Positions 1-8,189 of a DNA stretch of 64,000 nt are shown one piece after another. Every line of letters starts with the position of its first letter. Positions within the stretch are counted from its first letter, which is position 1. The DNA comes from Pseudoalteromonas sp. SMS1 (lineage in GTDB: Bacteria > Pseudomonadota > Gammaproteobacteria > Enterobacterales > Alteromonadaceae). The stretch covers positions 1 through 64,000 of the forward strand of contig NZ_JAKGBI010000024.1 of NCBI RefSeq assembly GCF_021530565.1. The letters run 5' to 3'. A model generated the notes under the pieces. That model did not search any database, was not told the DNA's origin, and was given only the letters and a program-made list of their open reading frames with translations. The translations under genes were made by a program, and so were the position numbers.

Positions 1-36
1 TCTGTACGAGTGCCCACACAGATGATTGCTTCATAT

Positions 37-72
37 TTTTAAAGAACAATGTAACTAACCTTGGTTAGTTAC
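37..72 (-). promoter_or_regulatory. rRNA leader boxA and boxB-like hairpin
   Basis: Read on the minus strand, a perfect inverted repeat with 10-bp arms (GTAACTAACC, 51-60, against 63-72) is followed by TGTTCTTTAAAA (37-48), a close match to the boxA antitermination element TGCTCTTTAACA. Downstream, the sequence around 10-25 reads CTGTGTGGGCACTCG, as in the E. coli 16S leader. Together these are the Nus-factor antitermination site of an rRNA operon whose 16S gene lies left of base 1. A second short hairpin (GCAGC/GCTGC, about 74-88) lies just upstream. Confidence 0.85.
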
Positions 73-101
73 CGCAGCGCTTTGCTGCGAAGTGGAGCGT
101 C

Positions 102-129
102 ATATTAACCGCTTCACTTTTAAAGTCAA
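102..129 (-). promoter_or_regulatory. rRNA operon promoter P2
   Basis: On the minus strand a -35 TTGACT (124-129) and -10 TAATAT (102-107) are separated by 16 bp and followed by the G+C-rich start GACGCTCC. The position, between P1 and boxA, is that of rrn P2 in E. coli. Confidence 0.75.
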
Positions 130-227
130 CTAGAAAATTTAATTTTTTAAATCAACCTTTCAATTTAACTTTGACCTTCACTTTGCATCTCGCAGTTGTG
201 CGTGTTGCTCCGTGTCAGTGGGTGCGC

Positions 228-285
228 ATTATAGGGAGATCAAAAATATGATCAAGTGTTTTTTTTAAAAAAATGATATAAAACA
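228..285 (-). promoter_or_regulatory. rRNA operon promoter P1 with UP element
   Basis: On the minus strand: -35 TTGATC (250-255), a 16-bp spacer, -10 TATAAT (228-233), then GCGCACCCACTGACACGG, which is nearly the start region of E. coli rrn P1 as I remember it. Positions 256-285 are almost pure A/T, as expected for an UP element that binds the alpha-subunit C-terminal domain. The G+C-rich discriminator suggests stringent (ppGpp/DksA) control. Transcription runs left, out of the window. Confidence 0.88.
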
Positions 286-300
286 CCTAGCTGGTTATTA

Positions 301-915
301 GCCAAACAAACCGATGGAACTTTGAGCAGAATAAAGCTTTATTTTGTACAGTTTCCTCTTTTCCCCGCTCACGCGCCCATAAAACAAACCTAAAATATAT
401 CCACCTTCAAGCGGTAGAAATGTTGATTGAATGAAAAATCAATCATAACACTTACTTTGATTTCCATATTCTAGATTCTTGTCACGGAGATCGGACAATC
501 TAACCATGATGCTCTTTGTCTGTATGACAGAGTTACTTCTTCATAACAAACATACAAAATCGTAGCCTGTAAAAGTGGGTCAACATTACCTATTGAAATG
601 GGTCTTCATATATTCCCTGTTCTAAATGGTCAGTAATGTATTTATTAATACTCAGACAGCAAGAATGGTATTAAAAGGGTACTCGCTCGCTTTCATAACG
701 AATGGCGTCAACAGAAATCCTTATTTCAATATAATCACCTCTTATTCATTGGATTTAGAATAAAGGTAAAATTGTAAACAGTGCCCCGTTTACTTTAAGA
801 CTACTCAGTATATCTAGCAGTGCTAGATACTTAATAAACCGGATTGGACACTCAACTTTTCTATATAAGAGAAGAAGCAGCGACTGTTGATATGCGTTCG
901 AGATGTTAAATAAAC
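301..915. other. Gene-free stretch between rrn promoter and rplQ terminator
   Basis: No reading frame with a plausible ribosome-binding site and no RNA gene was seen on either strand. It holds a loose inverted repeat TGATTG/CAATCA near 423-446 and a perfect 19-bp palindrome at 811-829 (separate entry). It may simply be upstream activation DNA of the rRNA promoter and spacer. Confidence 0.6.
811..829. repeat. Perfect 19-bp palindrome TATCTAGCA-G-TGCTAGATA
   Basis: Two perfect 9-bp arms flank a single central base. It sits alone in intergenic DNA, without a T-tract, so it resembles a dimeric-protein operator more than a terminator. No adjacent promoter is obvious. Confidence 0.6.
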
Positions 916-944
916 AAAAAAGCCGAGCTAATGCTCGGCTTTTT
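916..944 (-). terminator. Rho-independent terminator of the alpha operon
   Basis: The minus strand reads GCCGAGC-ATTA-GCTCGGC with A-tract before and T-tract after, 16 bases beyond the rplQ stop. It is nearly symmetrical and could act both ways, but only the leftward ribosomal operon needs it. Confidence 0.92.
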
Positions 945-960
945 CGTGTCTTATAAAGAC

Positions 961-1362
961 TTACTCTGCAGACTGCGCGTCTTCTTGAACTTCTTCAGTC
1001 GCAACTGGGCGATCAAGTAGTTCAATGTAAGCCATTGGCGCATTGTCACCTGCACGGAAGCCACACTTAAGAATACGAGTGTAACCACCTGGACGATCCG
1101 CAAAACGAGGACCGATCTCAGAGAACAATTTACCAACTACTTCTTTATCACGCGTGCGAGCAAACGCTAAACGGCGGTTTGCTACACTGTCAGTCTTAGC
1201 CAGTGTGATTAAAGGCTCAATTACACGGCGCAACTCTTTCGCTTTAGGCAAAGTTGTTTTGATGATTTCGTGCTTCACCAAAGAACCAGCCATATTGCTG
1301 AACATCGCTTTGCGATGGCTGCTGTTACGGTTTAATTGACGACCACTCTTACGATGGCGCAT
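961..1362 (-). CDS. rplQ: 50S ribosomal protein L17
   Basis: 133-residue L17 of the large ribosomal subunit, which binds 23S rRNA around the peptide exit tunnel region. It starts MRHRKSGRQLNRNSSHRKAM, the family signature, and has the conserved GYTRILK segment near residue 94 followed by an acidic, species-variable tail. It is the last gene of the alpha operon, 38 bases after rpoA, and is followed by a strong terminator. Confidence 0.98.
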   Translation of the reverse strand: MRHRKSGRQLNRNSSHRKAMFSNMAGSLVKHEIIKTTLPKAKELRRVIEPLITLAKTDSVANRRLAFARTRDKEVVGKLFSEIGPRFADRPGGYTRILKCGFRAGDNAPMAYIELLDRPVATEEVQEDAQSAE

Positions 1363-1400
1363 GACCCTATCCTTCTAACTAAACTAATATAGTAATCTGA

Positions 1401-2387
1401 TTATTCAGCTAGGCTTGCTGGCGGCCAGTTTTCTAAGCGCATGCCTAGAGAAAGACCACGAGAAGCTAGCACGTCTTTAATCTCTGTTAGAGATTTCTTA
1501 CCAAGGTTTGGCGTCTTAAGAAGCTCCACCTCAGTACGCTGTACCAGATCACCGATATATTGAATTTGCTCGGCTTTCAGACAGTTTGCAGAACGTACTG
1601 TTAGTTCTAAATCATCAACAGGACGAAGTAGAATCGGATCAAACTCCGGCTTCTCTTCTTTTTCTTCTGGCTCAGAGACATCACGCAGATCTACAAATGC
1701 TTCTAGCTGTTCAGCTAGGATTGTAGATGCACGACGGATCGCTTCTTCAGGATCTAGTGTGCCATTAGTTTCCATATCAATGATTAGTTTATCTAAGTCA
1801 GTACGCTGCTCAACACGGGCTGATTCAACCGAGTACGCAATACGCTCAACTGGACTGAATGATGCATCTAGCAACAGACGGCCAATTGGACGCTCATCGT
1901 CATCAGAGGATAAACGACTTGACGCCGGAACATAACCACGACCGCGCTCAACACGGATACGCATACTGATATCGCTATTGTCAGCAGTTAAGTGACAAAT
2001 AACGTGCTCAGGATTAGCAATTGTTACATCGCCGTCGTGCTGGATGTCAGCCGCAGTCACAGGGCCTACACCAGACTTAGTCAGGGTAAGGAAAACTTCA
2101 TCTTTACCTTCTAAAGTAACTGCTAGACCTTTAAGGTTTAACAGAATTTCAATGATGTCTTCTTGTACGCCTTCTTTCGCGCTGTACTCGTGTAATACAC
2201 CGTCGATCTCTACTTCTGTCACTGCACAACCCGGCATAGACGAAAGAAGAATACGACGTAAAGCATTACCTAAAGTGTGACCAAAGCCACGCTCTAGAGG
2301 CTCTAAAACTACTTTAGAACGGGTTGAGTTGATAGCGTCGATATCGACTAATCTTGGTTTTAGGAATTCGGTTACAGAACCCTGCAT
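1401..2387 (-). CDS. rpoA: DNA-directed RNA polymerase subunit alpha
   Basis: 328-residue alpha subunit (E. coli 329). The N-terminal domain (about 1-230) dimerises and scaffolds beta and beta-prime; it contains the conserved ERGFGHTLGNALRRILLSS. An acidic linker (about 233-250, EPEEKEEKPEFDP) leads to the C-terminal domain with VRSANCLKAE and LGKKSLTEIK, which contacts UP elements and activators. It lies between rpsD and rplQ in the standard alpha operon, so it is co-transcribed with ribosomal proteins. Confidence 0.99.
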   Translation of the reverse strand: MQGSVTEFLKPRLVDIDAINSTRSKVVLEPLERGFGHTLGNALRRILLSSMPGCAVTEVEIDGVLHEYSAKEGVQEDIIEILLNLKGLAVTLEGKDEVFLTLTKSGVGPVTAADIQHDGDVTIANPEHVICHLTADNSDISMRIRVERGRGYVPASSRLSSDDDERPIGRLLLDASFSPVERIAYSVESARVEQRTDLDKLIIDMETNGTLDPEEAIRRASTILAEQLEAFVDLRDVSEPEEKEEKPEFDPILLRPVDDLELTVRSANCLKAEQIQYIGDLVQRTEVELLKTPNLGKKSLTEIKDVLASRGLSLGMRLENWPPASLAE

Positions 2388-2411
2388 TTTATCCTCTCTT
2401 AACTCTTAACT

Positions 2412-3032
2412 TTACTTCGAGTAAAGTTCGACGATTAGTTGTTCATTAATGTCCGCAGACAGATCAGAACGCTCAGGTAGGCGCTTAAAAGTACCTTCCA
2501 TTTTCTTACCGTCAACTTCAATCCAAGTTGGCTTTTCGCGTTGCTCAGCCAACTCTAGAGCAGCGATGATACGCGCTTGCTTCTTAGACTTCTCACGGAT
2601 TACTACTACATCTTCTGGAGTAATAACGAAAGAAGGAATGTTCACAACACGACCATTAACCATAATCGCTTTGTGGCTTACTAGCTGACGTGCTTCAGCA
2701 CGTGTGCTTGCAAAACCCATGCGATATACAACATTGTCTAGACGTTGCTCTAGAAGCTGTAACAAGTTTTCACCTGTGTTACCTTTAAGGCGAGCAGCTT
2801 CTTTATAGTAGTTGCGGAATTGCTTTTCAAGTACACCGTAGATACGACGAACTTTTTGCTTTTCACGTAACTGTAAACCGTAATCAGATAGACGACCTTT
2901 ACGTGCGCCGTGCTGACCAGGTGCTGTTTCTAGTTTACACTTAGAGTCAATTGCTCTTACGCCGCTTTTAAGGAACAGGTCAGTACCTTCACGACGACTC
3001 AGCTTGAGCTTAGGGCCCAAATATCTTGCCAT
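2412..3032 (-). CDS. rpsD: 30S ribosomal protein S4
   Basis: 206-residue S4, a primary binder of the 16S 5' domain and, in E. coli, the translational repressor of the alpha operon. It has the SGVRAIDSKCK and APGQHGARKGRLSDYG segments and an S4 RNA-binding domain around residues 95-160 (LDNVVYRMGFASTRAEAR). It carries one cysteine in the N-terminal domain, so it is the zinc-free type. It is separated from rpsK by 22 bases. Confidence 0.99.
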   Translation of the reverse strand: MARYLGPKLKLSRREGTDLFLKSGVRAIDSKCKLETAPGQHGARKGRLSDYGLQLREKQKVRRIYGVLEKQFRNYYKEAARLKGNTGENLLQLLEQRLDNVVYRMGFASTRAEARQLVSHKAIMVNGRVVNIPSFVITPEDVVVIREKSKKQARIIAALELAEQREKPTWIEVDGKKMEGTFKRLPERSDLSADINEQLIVELYSK

Positions 3033-3054
3033 GTTCTTTCTCCTAACCTATTAA

Positions 3055-3441
3055 TTATACGCGACGTTTCTTCGGTGGACGACAACCATTATGTGGGATT
3101 GGCGTCACGTCAGTGATGTTTGTGATACGGAAACCAGCAGCATTCAATGCACGTACAGCAGACTCACGGCCTGGACCTGGACCTTTAATGAATACTTCTA
3201 GGTTCTTAAGACCGTACTCTTGTGCAGCAGTACCTGCGCGTTCAGCAGCAACCTGTGCAGCAAACGGAGTAGACTTACGAGAACCACGGAAACCTGAACC
3301 ACCCGCAGTCGCCCAAGAAAGAGCATTACCTTGACGGTCAGTGATGGTCACAATAGTGTTGTTGAAAGAAGCATGAACGTGAGCCATACCGTCAACAACT
3401 TGCTTTTTGACCTTTTTACGACGAATTGGTGCTTTTGCCAT
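3055..3441 (-). CDS. rpsK: 30S ribosomal protein S11
   Basis: 128-residue S11 of the 30S platform, which interacts with 16S rRNA near the decoding-site mRNA exit. Conserved blocks include HASFNNTIVTITD and the C-terminal THIPHNGCRPPK-type tail (TPIPHNGCRPPKKRRV). Start and length agree with the family. It lies 13 bases after rpsM in the alpha operon. Confidence 0.99.
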   Translation of the reverse strand: MAKAPIRRKKVKKQVVDGMAHVHASFNNTIVTITDRQGNALSWATAGGSGFRGSRKSTPFAAQVAAERAGTAAQEYGLKNLEVFIKGPGPGRESAVRALNAAGFRITNITDVTPIPHNGCRPPKKRRV

Positions 3442-3454
3442 AACTTACCCCACC

Positions 3455-3811
3455 TTATTTCTTGATAGGCTTGCGAGGACCCTTACGAGTACGCGCGTTA
3501 GTCTTAGTACGTTGACCACGTAGTGGTAACGAACGACGGTGACGTAAGCCACGGAAACAACCAAGGTCCATAAGACGTTTGATGTTTAGTGTTACTTCAC
3601 GACGAAGATCACCTTCAACAGTGTACTTGCCAACTTCTTCACGAAGGATGTCAAGAGTTTCGTCATTTAAATCGCCGATTTTAGTAGTTTCAGCGATACC
3701 TGTCGCAGCTAAGATCGCCTTAGCGCGAGTTTTACCTACACCATAGATGCTTGTTAAACCGATAACAGCATGCTTATGGTCAGGAACGTTAATGCCTGCG
3801 ATACGGGCCAC
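3455..3811 (-). CDS. rpsM: 30S ribosomal protein S13 (GTG start)
   Basis: 118-residue S13 of the small-subunit head, which contacts the P-site tRNA and bridges to L5. Family features are MARIAGINVP at the start, YGVGKTRAK near 20, and the basic C-terminus RTKTNARTRKGPRKPIKK. An in-frame ATG exists two codons upstream, but it lies only 2 bases from the AGGAG ribosome-binding site, while the GTG has 8-base spacing and gives the family start MARIAG. I therefore chose GTG. First gene of the alpha operon, where S4 feedback would act. Confidence 0.97.
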   Translation of the reverse strand: MARIAGINVPDHKHAVIGLTSIYGVGKTRAKAILAATGIAETTKIGDLNDETLDILREEVGKYTVEGDLRREVTLNIKRLMDLGCFRGLRHRRSLPLRGQRTKTNARTRKGPRKPIKK

Positions 3812-3859
3812 TAACATATCTCCTATAAATAAACCTGATTATCATCTTGCTGGAAAGCC

Positions 3860-3886
3860 CGTATAGGATACCCAACCGACACTCAA
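3860..3886 (-). promoter_or_regulatory. Possible alpha-operon promoter
   Basis: On the minus strand TTGAGT (3881-3886), a short 15-bp spacer and TATACG (3860-3865) lie between the rpmJ terminator and rpsM. This would leave a leader of about 45 bases before the S13 start. The -10 match is modest. Confidence 0.35.
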
Positions 3887-3901
3887 GTTTTACCAATGAA
3901 A

Positions 3902-3926
3902 CAGGCTAAGTAAAATACTTAGCCTG
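3902..3926 (-). terminator. Hairpin ending the spc operon after rpmJ
   Basis: A perfect 11-bp stem (CAGGCTAAGTA) with a 3-base loop is followed on the minus strand by TTTCATT. It lies 15 bases beyond the rpmJ stop and separates the spc operon from the alpha operon. The short T-run suggests partial termination or attenuation. Confidence 0.75.
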
Positions 3927-3940
3927 CACGACTAGATTTC

Positions 3941-4054
3941 TTAGCCTTGCCTTTGCTTGTGCTTAGGCTCACTGCAAATCACGCGTACTACACCAGCACG
4001 TTTGATAACTTTACAGTTACGGCAAATTTTCTTAACGGAAGCACGTACTTTCAT
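3941..4054 (-). CDS. rpmJ: 50S ribosomal protein L36
   Basis: 37-residue L36, beginning MKVRASVKKICRNC. It is the zinc-ribbon form: Cys11, Cys14, Cys27 and His32 can bind zinc, so the protein is of the zinc-requiring paralogue type. It is the last gene of the spc operon, 21 bases after secY. Confidence 0.97.
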   Translation of the reverse strand: MKVRASVKKICRNCKVIKRAGVVRVICSEPKHKQRQG

Positions 4055-4075
4055 AACTCAACTCCGTAACAGACC

Positions 4076-5404
4076 CTATCGGCCGTAGCCTTTAAGGTTT
4101 GCTTTTTTCAGCACAGAATCATATTGATGAGACATCAAATGAGTCTGTACTTGTGCCATAAAGTCCATGATTACGACAACGATAATCAAAATTGATGTAC
4201 CGCCGAAGTAGAATGGCGTTTGCCATGCCATGGTCATAAACTCGGGCACCAGACAGATAAAGGTAATGTACATTGCACCTGCCAATGTCAGGCGTGTCAT
4301 CACTTTATCAATGTATTTAGACGTCTGCTCACCTGGGCGAATGCCTGGAATAAATGCGCCTGATTTTTTCAAGTTATCTGCTGTTTCACGTGGGTTAAAT
4401 ACCAACGCTGTATAGAAAAAGCAGAAGAAAATAATCGCAGCTGCTAGTACCATTGCATATAAAGGTTGACCCGGGGTCAACACCGCTGAAACTGCTTGTA
4501 GAGCGTCAGCTAATGGACCTTCACCTTGGCCGAACCAGCTTGCAATTGTACCAGGGAACAGAATGATGCTACTAGCAAATATTGGTGGAATAACCCCTGC
4601 CATGTTAACTTTTAATGGTAAATGCGTACTTTGCGCAGCAAACACCTGACGGCCCTGCTGACGTTTAGCATAGTTAACGACAATACGACGTTGACCACGC
4701 TCAAAGAACACTACCAAATAAGTTACCGCAACAACGATAAACGCAATAAGTGCTAAGATAAAGACATTCAAATCGCCTTGGCGCGCCATTTCTGCTGTCG
4801 AACCGATTGCAGACGGCAGGTTAGCTACAATACCAACAAATATCAGTACAGAAATACCATTACCGATACCACGTTCTGTGATTTGTTCGCCCAGCCACAT
4901 TAGGAACATGGTGCCCGTTACTAAGCTCACAACTGCTGTGAAATAGAAACCGAAACCAGGGTTTACTACCAAACCATCCATCATATTAGGAAGGTTAGTT
5001 GCAATACCTACTGACTGAATTGTAGCAAGCACGAGCGTACCGTAACGCGTGTACTGGCTTATTTTCTTACGCCCTTGTTCACCTTCTTTCTTAAGCTCTA
5101 TCATCGCAGGATGTATGTGCGTCAATAGCTGCATAATAATTGAAGCTGAAATGTAAGGCATAATACCTAGCGCAAGTACAGATGCACGCTCAAGCGCACC
5201 ACCACTGAACATGTTGAACATGGCAAAGATGGTGCCCTTTTGTTGCTCGAAGAACTCGGCAAGTACAGCGGCGTCAATCCCAGGGATAGGCACGAATGAA
5301 CCTAAACGGTAAATAATGATGGCACCCAATACAAATAGTAAACGGCGCTTCAACTCCGCAAGCCCACTTTGTGCGCTTTGCATATCTTGACCTGGTTTAG
5401 CCAT
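4076..5404 (-). CDS. secY: Preprotein translocase subunit SecY
   Basis: 442-residue central channel of the SecYEG translocon in the inner membrane, which passes unfolded preproteins driven by SecA and inserts membrane proteins. About ten hydrophobic segments are visible. The first follows RLLFVLGAIIIYRLGSFVPI, and the plug/TM2 region holds NMFSGGALERASVLALGIMPYIS. Cytoplasmic loops include the conserved ERGIGNGIS and KKSGAFIPGIRPG motifs. It lies between rplO and rpmJ as in E. coli. Confidence 0.99.
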   Translation of the reverse strand: MAKPGQDMQSAQSGLAELKRRLLFVLGAIIIYRLGSFVPIPGIDAAVLAEFFEQQKGTIFAMFNMFSGGALERASVLALGIMPYISASIIMQLLTHIHPAMIELKKEGEQGRKKISQYTRYGTLVLATIQSVGIATNLPNMMDGLVVNPGFGFYFTAVVSLVTGTMFLMWLGEQITERGIGNGISVLIFVGIVANLPSAIGSTAEMARQGDLNVFILALIAFIVVAVTYLVVFFERGQRRIVVNYAKRQQGRQVFAAQSTHLPLKVNMAGVIPPIFASSIILFPGTIASWFGQGEGPLADALQAVSAVLTPGQPLYAMVLAAAIIFFCFFYTALVFNPRETADNLKKSGAFIPGIRPGEQTSKYIDKVMTRLTLAGAMYITFICLVPEFMTMAWQTPFYFGGTSILIIVVVIMDFMAQVQTHLMSHQYDSVLKKANLKGYGR

Positions 5405-5415
5405 AGTGTACTTCC

Positions 5416-5850
5416 TTAGTCTTCTACCTTGCCTCCGGCAGCTTCGATAGCTTCGCGAGCACCTTTAGACACTTTAATGCCTTTAACAGTAACTGCGCGT
5501 GAAACTTCGCCAGATTTAACAACTTTAACGAACTGAATGTTCTTCTTAACGATACCAGCTGCTTGTAGTGTGCTTAGCTCTACCACGTCGCCTTCAACCT
5601 TCGCGATTTCGAAAAGGTTAACTTCAGCAGATACTAATGATTTGCGTGAAGTGAAGCCAAACTTAGGTAGACGGCGTTGCATAGGCATTTGACCGCCTTC
5701 AAAACCAACACGTACTTTACCGCCAGAACGCGACTTTTGACCTTTGTGACCACGGCCACCAGTCTTACCAAGACCAGAACCGATACCACGACCAACGCGC
5801 TTACCAGCTGTTTTTGAACCTGCAGCAGGAGAAAGTGTATTCAATTGCAT
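5416..5850 (-). CDS. rplO: 50S ribosomal protein L15
   Basis: 144-residue L15 (same length as E. coli), a late-assembly 23S rRNA binder. The N-terminal half is glycine- and basic-rich (VGRGIGSGLGKTGGRGHKGQ), and the globular C-terminal domain follows. The start MQLNTLSPA was chosen over an in-frame ATG five codons upstream because it matches the family and clears the end of rpmD by 4 bases. Confidence 0.98.
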   Translation of the reverse strand: MQLNTLSPAAGSKTAGKRVGRGIGSGLGKTGGRGHKGQKSRSGGKVRVGFEGGQMPMQRRLPKFGFTSRKSLVSAEVNLFEIAKVEGDVVELSTLQAAGIVKKNIQFVKVVKSGEVSRAVTVKGIKVSKGAREAIEAAGGKVED

Positions 5851-5854
5851 CGAA

Positions 5855-6034
5855 TTAGCCCTCAACCTTAACCATGTAAGAAACTTGGTTGATCATACCA
5901 CGTACTGCTGGCGTATCTTCTAGCTCAACAGTATGGTTGATACGACGTAAACCAAGGCCACGTAATGTAGCTTTATGCTTCGGTAAACGACCGATTGAGC
6001 TACGTACTTGTGTTACTTTAACTGTGTTTGCCAT
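5855..6034 (-). CDS. rpmD: 50S ribosomal protein L30
   Basis: 59-residue L30, starting MANTVKVTQVRSSIGR, with the conserved LRGLGLRRINHTVE block and VRGMINQV near the C-terminus. It lies 6 bases after rpsE and 4 before rplO, the standard spc order. Confidence 0.97.
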   Translation of the reverse strand: MANTVKVTQVRSSIGRLPKHKATLRGLGLRRINHTVELEDTPAVRGMINQVSYMVKVEG

Positions 6035-6040
6035 GGTTTC

Positions 6041-6547
6041 TTACCCCAAGATTTCATCTACGCTAAGACCACGTTTCGCTGCGATTCCCTCTGGAGAATT
6101 CATGTTCTCTAGAGCAGAAATTGTTGCGCGAACGATGTTGATCGGGTTAGTAGAACCGTATGCTTTTGAAAGTACGTTCTGTACACCAGCAACTTCTAGT
6201 ACTGCACGCATCGCACCACCGGCGATGATACCTGTACCTTCTGATGCAGGCTGCATGTACACTTTAGAACCCGCGTGGCGACCCTTGATAGGGTGCTGTA
6301 GCGTGTGACCATTAAGGTCAACATTTACCATGTTACGGCGCGCTTTTTCCATTGCTTTTTGAATAGCAGCTGGAACTTCACGTGCTTTACCGTAACCAAA
6401 ACCTACTTTACCTGCGCCATCACCAACTACAGTTAGTGCAGTGAAGCTAAAGATACGACCACCTTTAACCACTTTAGACACACGGTTTACCGCGATTAGC
6501 TTTTCAGCCAAATCAGGCTGTTGTTGCTTTGCTTCTACGTTAGCCAT
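6041..6547 (-). CDS. rpsE: 30S ribosomal protein S5
   Basis: 168-residue S5 (E. coli 167), which lines the mRNA entry side of the 30S subunit and influences accuracy. The double-stranded-RNA-binding-like N-terminal domain contains VVKGGRIFSFTALTVVGDG, followed by GFGYGKAREVP. The C-terminal domain contains GGAMRAVLEVAG. It is preceded by rplR at a 9-base gap. Confidence 0.99.
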   Translation of the reverse strand: MANVEAKQQQPDLAEKLIAVNRVSKVVKGGRIFSFTALTVVGDGAGKVGFGYGKAREVPAAIQKAMEKARRNMVNVDLNGHTLQHPIKGRHAGSKVYMQPASEGTGIIAGGAMRAVLEVAGVQNVLSKAYGSTNPINIVRATISALENMNSPEGIAAKRGLSVDEILG

Positions 6548-6556
6548 TGTCTACTC

Positions 6557-6907
6557 CTAGAATTGCAGACCGGCTTCACGCGCTGCATCAGCAAGCGCCT
6601 TCACACGGCCGTGATATTTAAAGCCACTGCGGTCAAAAGCAAGTTTTTCGATGCCTTTGTCTGCCGCGCGTTCAGCAACTGCTTTACCAACTGCTTGAGC
6701 AGCTTCGATGTTGCCAGTGCCTTTAACTGTTTCAGCAATTGCTTTTTCAACAGTAGAAGCAGCAGCCAGTACATTACCCTCAACGTTTACGATTTGAGCG
6801 TAAATGTGACGTGGCGTGCGGTGGATAACAAGACGTGTTGTGCCTTGTTCGATAATATTTCTACGAGTGCGCTTAGCACGACGTAGACGAGCTGTTTTCT
6901 TATCCAT
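6557..6907 (-). CDS. rplR: 50S ribosomal protein L18
   Basis: 116-residue L18, which binds 5S rRNA and attaches it to the large subunit with L5. It has a basic N-terminus (KKTARLRRAKRTRR) and the typical end YHGRVKALADAAREAGLQF. It sits between rplF and rpsE in the spc operon. Confidence 0.99.
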   Translation of the reverse strand: MDKKTARLRRAKRTRRNIIEQGTTRLVIHRTPRHIYAQIVNVEGNVLAAASTVEKAIAETVKGTGNIEAAQAVGKAVAERAADKGIEKLAFDRSGFKYHGRVKALADAAREAGLQF

Positions 6908-6916
6908 CGTCTTACC

Positions 6917-7447
6917 TTACTTCTTCTTAGCCTCTTTACGACGCACGTGCTCATCAGCGTAACGTACACCTTTACCTTTATAAGGCTCTGGTTCACGGTA
7001 TGAGCGGATGTTAGCAGCAGTTTGACCAACAAGCTGCTTGTCTGCGCCTTTAACAACGATTTCAGTCTGGCTTGGAGCTTCGATAGTGATTCCCGCTGGG
7101 ATCTCGAAGTTCACTGGGTGTGAGAAGCCAAGAGTTAAGTCTAAAACTTTACCCTTAACTGCAGCACGGTAACCAACACCGACTAGTTGTAGTTTCTTTT
7201 CAAAACCTTCGTTAACGCCGATGATCATGTTGTTGATCAGAGCGCGTGCAGTACCTGCTTGAGCCCAAGCGTTTGCTACTTCACGAGGATTAGTAGTGAT
7301 AACGTTGTCGTTAACAACAACTTCAACTGCGTCGTTAAGAACGCGAGTTAATTCACCGTTTTTACCTTTAACTTTGATTTCCTGGCCGTTAATTGCAACT
7401 TCAACACCGGCAGGAACAGCAATAGGAGCCTTCGCAATACGAGACAT
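6917..7447 (-). CDS. rplF: 50S ribosomal protein L6
   Basis: 176-residue L6, two tandem related folds that bind 23S domain VI near the factor-binding site. It begins MSRIAKAPIAVPAGVEV and ends with the conserved stretch YKGKGVRYADEHVRRKEAKK. Neighbours rpsH and rplR are at short spacing. Confidence 0.99.
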   Translation of the reverse strand: MSRIAKAPIAVPAGVEVAINGQEIKVKGKNGELTRVLNDAVEVVVNDNVITTNPREVANAWAQAGTARALINNMIIGVNEGFEKKLQLVGVGYRAAVKGKVLDLTLGFSHPVNFEIPAGITIEAPSQTEIVVKGADKQLVGQTAANIRSYREPEPYKGKGVRYADEHVRRKEAKKK

Positions 7448-7460
7448 AGTTCCCCTCCGA

Positions 7461-7853
7461 TTAAGCTACAAAGCCAATGATTTCACCACCAACACCAGCG
7501 GTACGCGCAGCGCGGTCTGTCATCAGGCCTTTAGAAGTTGATACGATAGCGATACCTAGACCACCCATTACCTTCGGTAATTCGTCACGTTTCTTATAGA
7601 TACGTAAACCAGGGCGGCTAACACGCTGGATGCTTTCGATAACAGCTTTGCCTTCGAAGTACTTAAGTTCGATAGTCAATTCTGCTTTTACGTCGCCTGA
7701 TACTGAATAACCAGTGATGAAACCTTCGTTTTTCAGTACGTCAGCAACAGCTACTTTCAGCTTTGAAGTTGGCATAGTTACTGATACCTTCTTCGCAGAC
7801 TGACCGTTACGGATGCGTGTAAACAAATCCGCGATTGGATCTTGCAAGCTCAT
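7461..7853 (-). CDS. rpsH: 30S ribosomal protein S8
   Basis: 130-residue S8, a primary 16S central-domain binder and, in E. coli, the translational repressor of the spc operon acting near rplE. It begins MSLQDPIADLFTRIRNGQ and carries the conserved STSKGLMTDRAARTAGVGGE near the C-terminus. Confidence 0.99.
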   Translation of the reverse strand: MSLQDPIADLFTRIRNGQSAKKVSVTMPTSKLKVAVADVLKNEGFITGYSVSGDVKAELTIELKYFEGKAVIESIQRVSRPGLRIYKKRDELPKVMGGLGIAIVSTSKGLMTDRAARTAGVGGEIIGFVA

Positions 7854-7873
7854 GTCTTACTCCCGTGATTCTA

Positions 7874-8179
7874 TTACCAAGAAGCCTTTTTAAGGCCAGG
7901 AATTTCACCGCGCATAGCTGCTTCGCGAACTTTGATACGGCTTAAGCCGAACTTGCGAAGGTAACCATGTGGGCGGCCCGTAATGTTACAACGATTACGT
8001 TGACGTGAAGGGCTAGAATCACGCGGTAAAGACTGAAGCTTTAATACCGCGTCCCAACGCTCGTCATCTGATGTATTAACATCGCTGATGATAGCTTTAA
8101 GTGCAGCACGCTTTTCTGCGTACTGTGCAACTAATTTAGCACGTTTTACGTCACGCGCTTTCATTGAATTCTTTGCCAT
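7874..8179 (-). CDS. rpsN: 30S ribosomal protein S14 (zinc-independent form)
   Basis: 101-residue S14 of the 30S head. The length and the absence of a CxxC pair mark the longer, zinc-independent form. The C-terminal half has the conserved RCNITGRPHGYLRKFGLSR, where the only cysteine is not paired. It lies between rplE and rpsH. Confidence 0.99.
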   Translation of the reverse strand: MAKNSMKARDVKRAKLVAQYAEKRAALKAIISDVNTSDDERWDAVLKLQSLPRDSSPSRQRNRCNITGRPHGYLRKFGLSRIKVREAAMRGEIPGLKKASW

Positions 8180-8189
8180 AACCCTACCC

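Noticed and set aside
3812..3817. ATG start two codons upstream for rpsM
   Set aside because: Only 2 bases from the AGGAG, and S13 starts MARIAG in the family; GTG fits both spacing and homology.
5889..6308. 139-codon plus-strand ORF opposite rpmD and rpsE
   Set aside because: Lies antisense to two certain ribosomal genes; no ribosome-binding site or family resemblance. A shadow of biased codon use.
6521..6886. 121-codon plus-strand ORF opposite rplR
   Set aside because: Antisense shadow of a certain gene, rich in Cys/Phe/Ser as expected from reversed codons.
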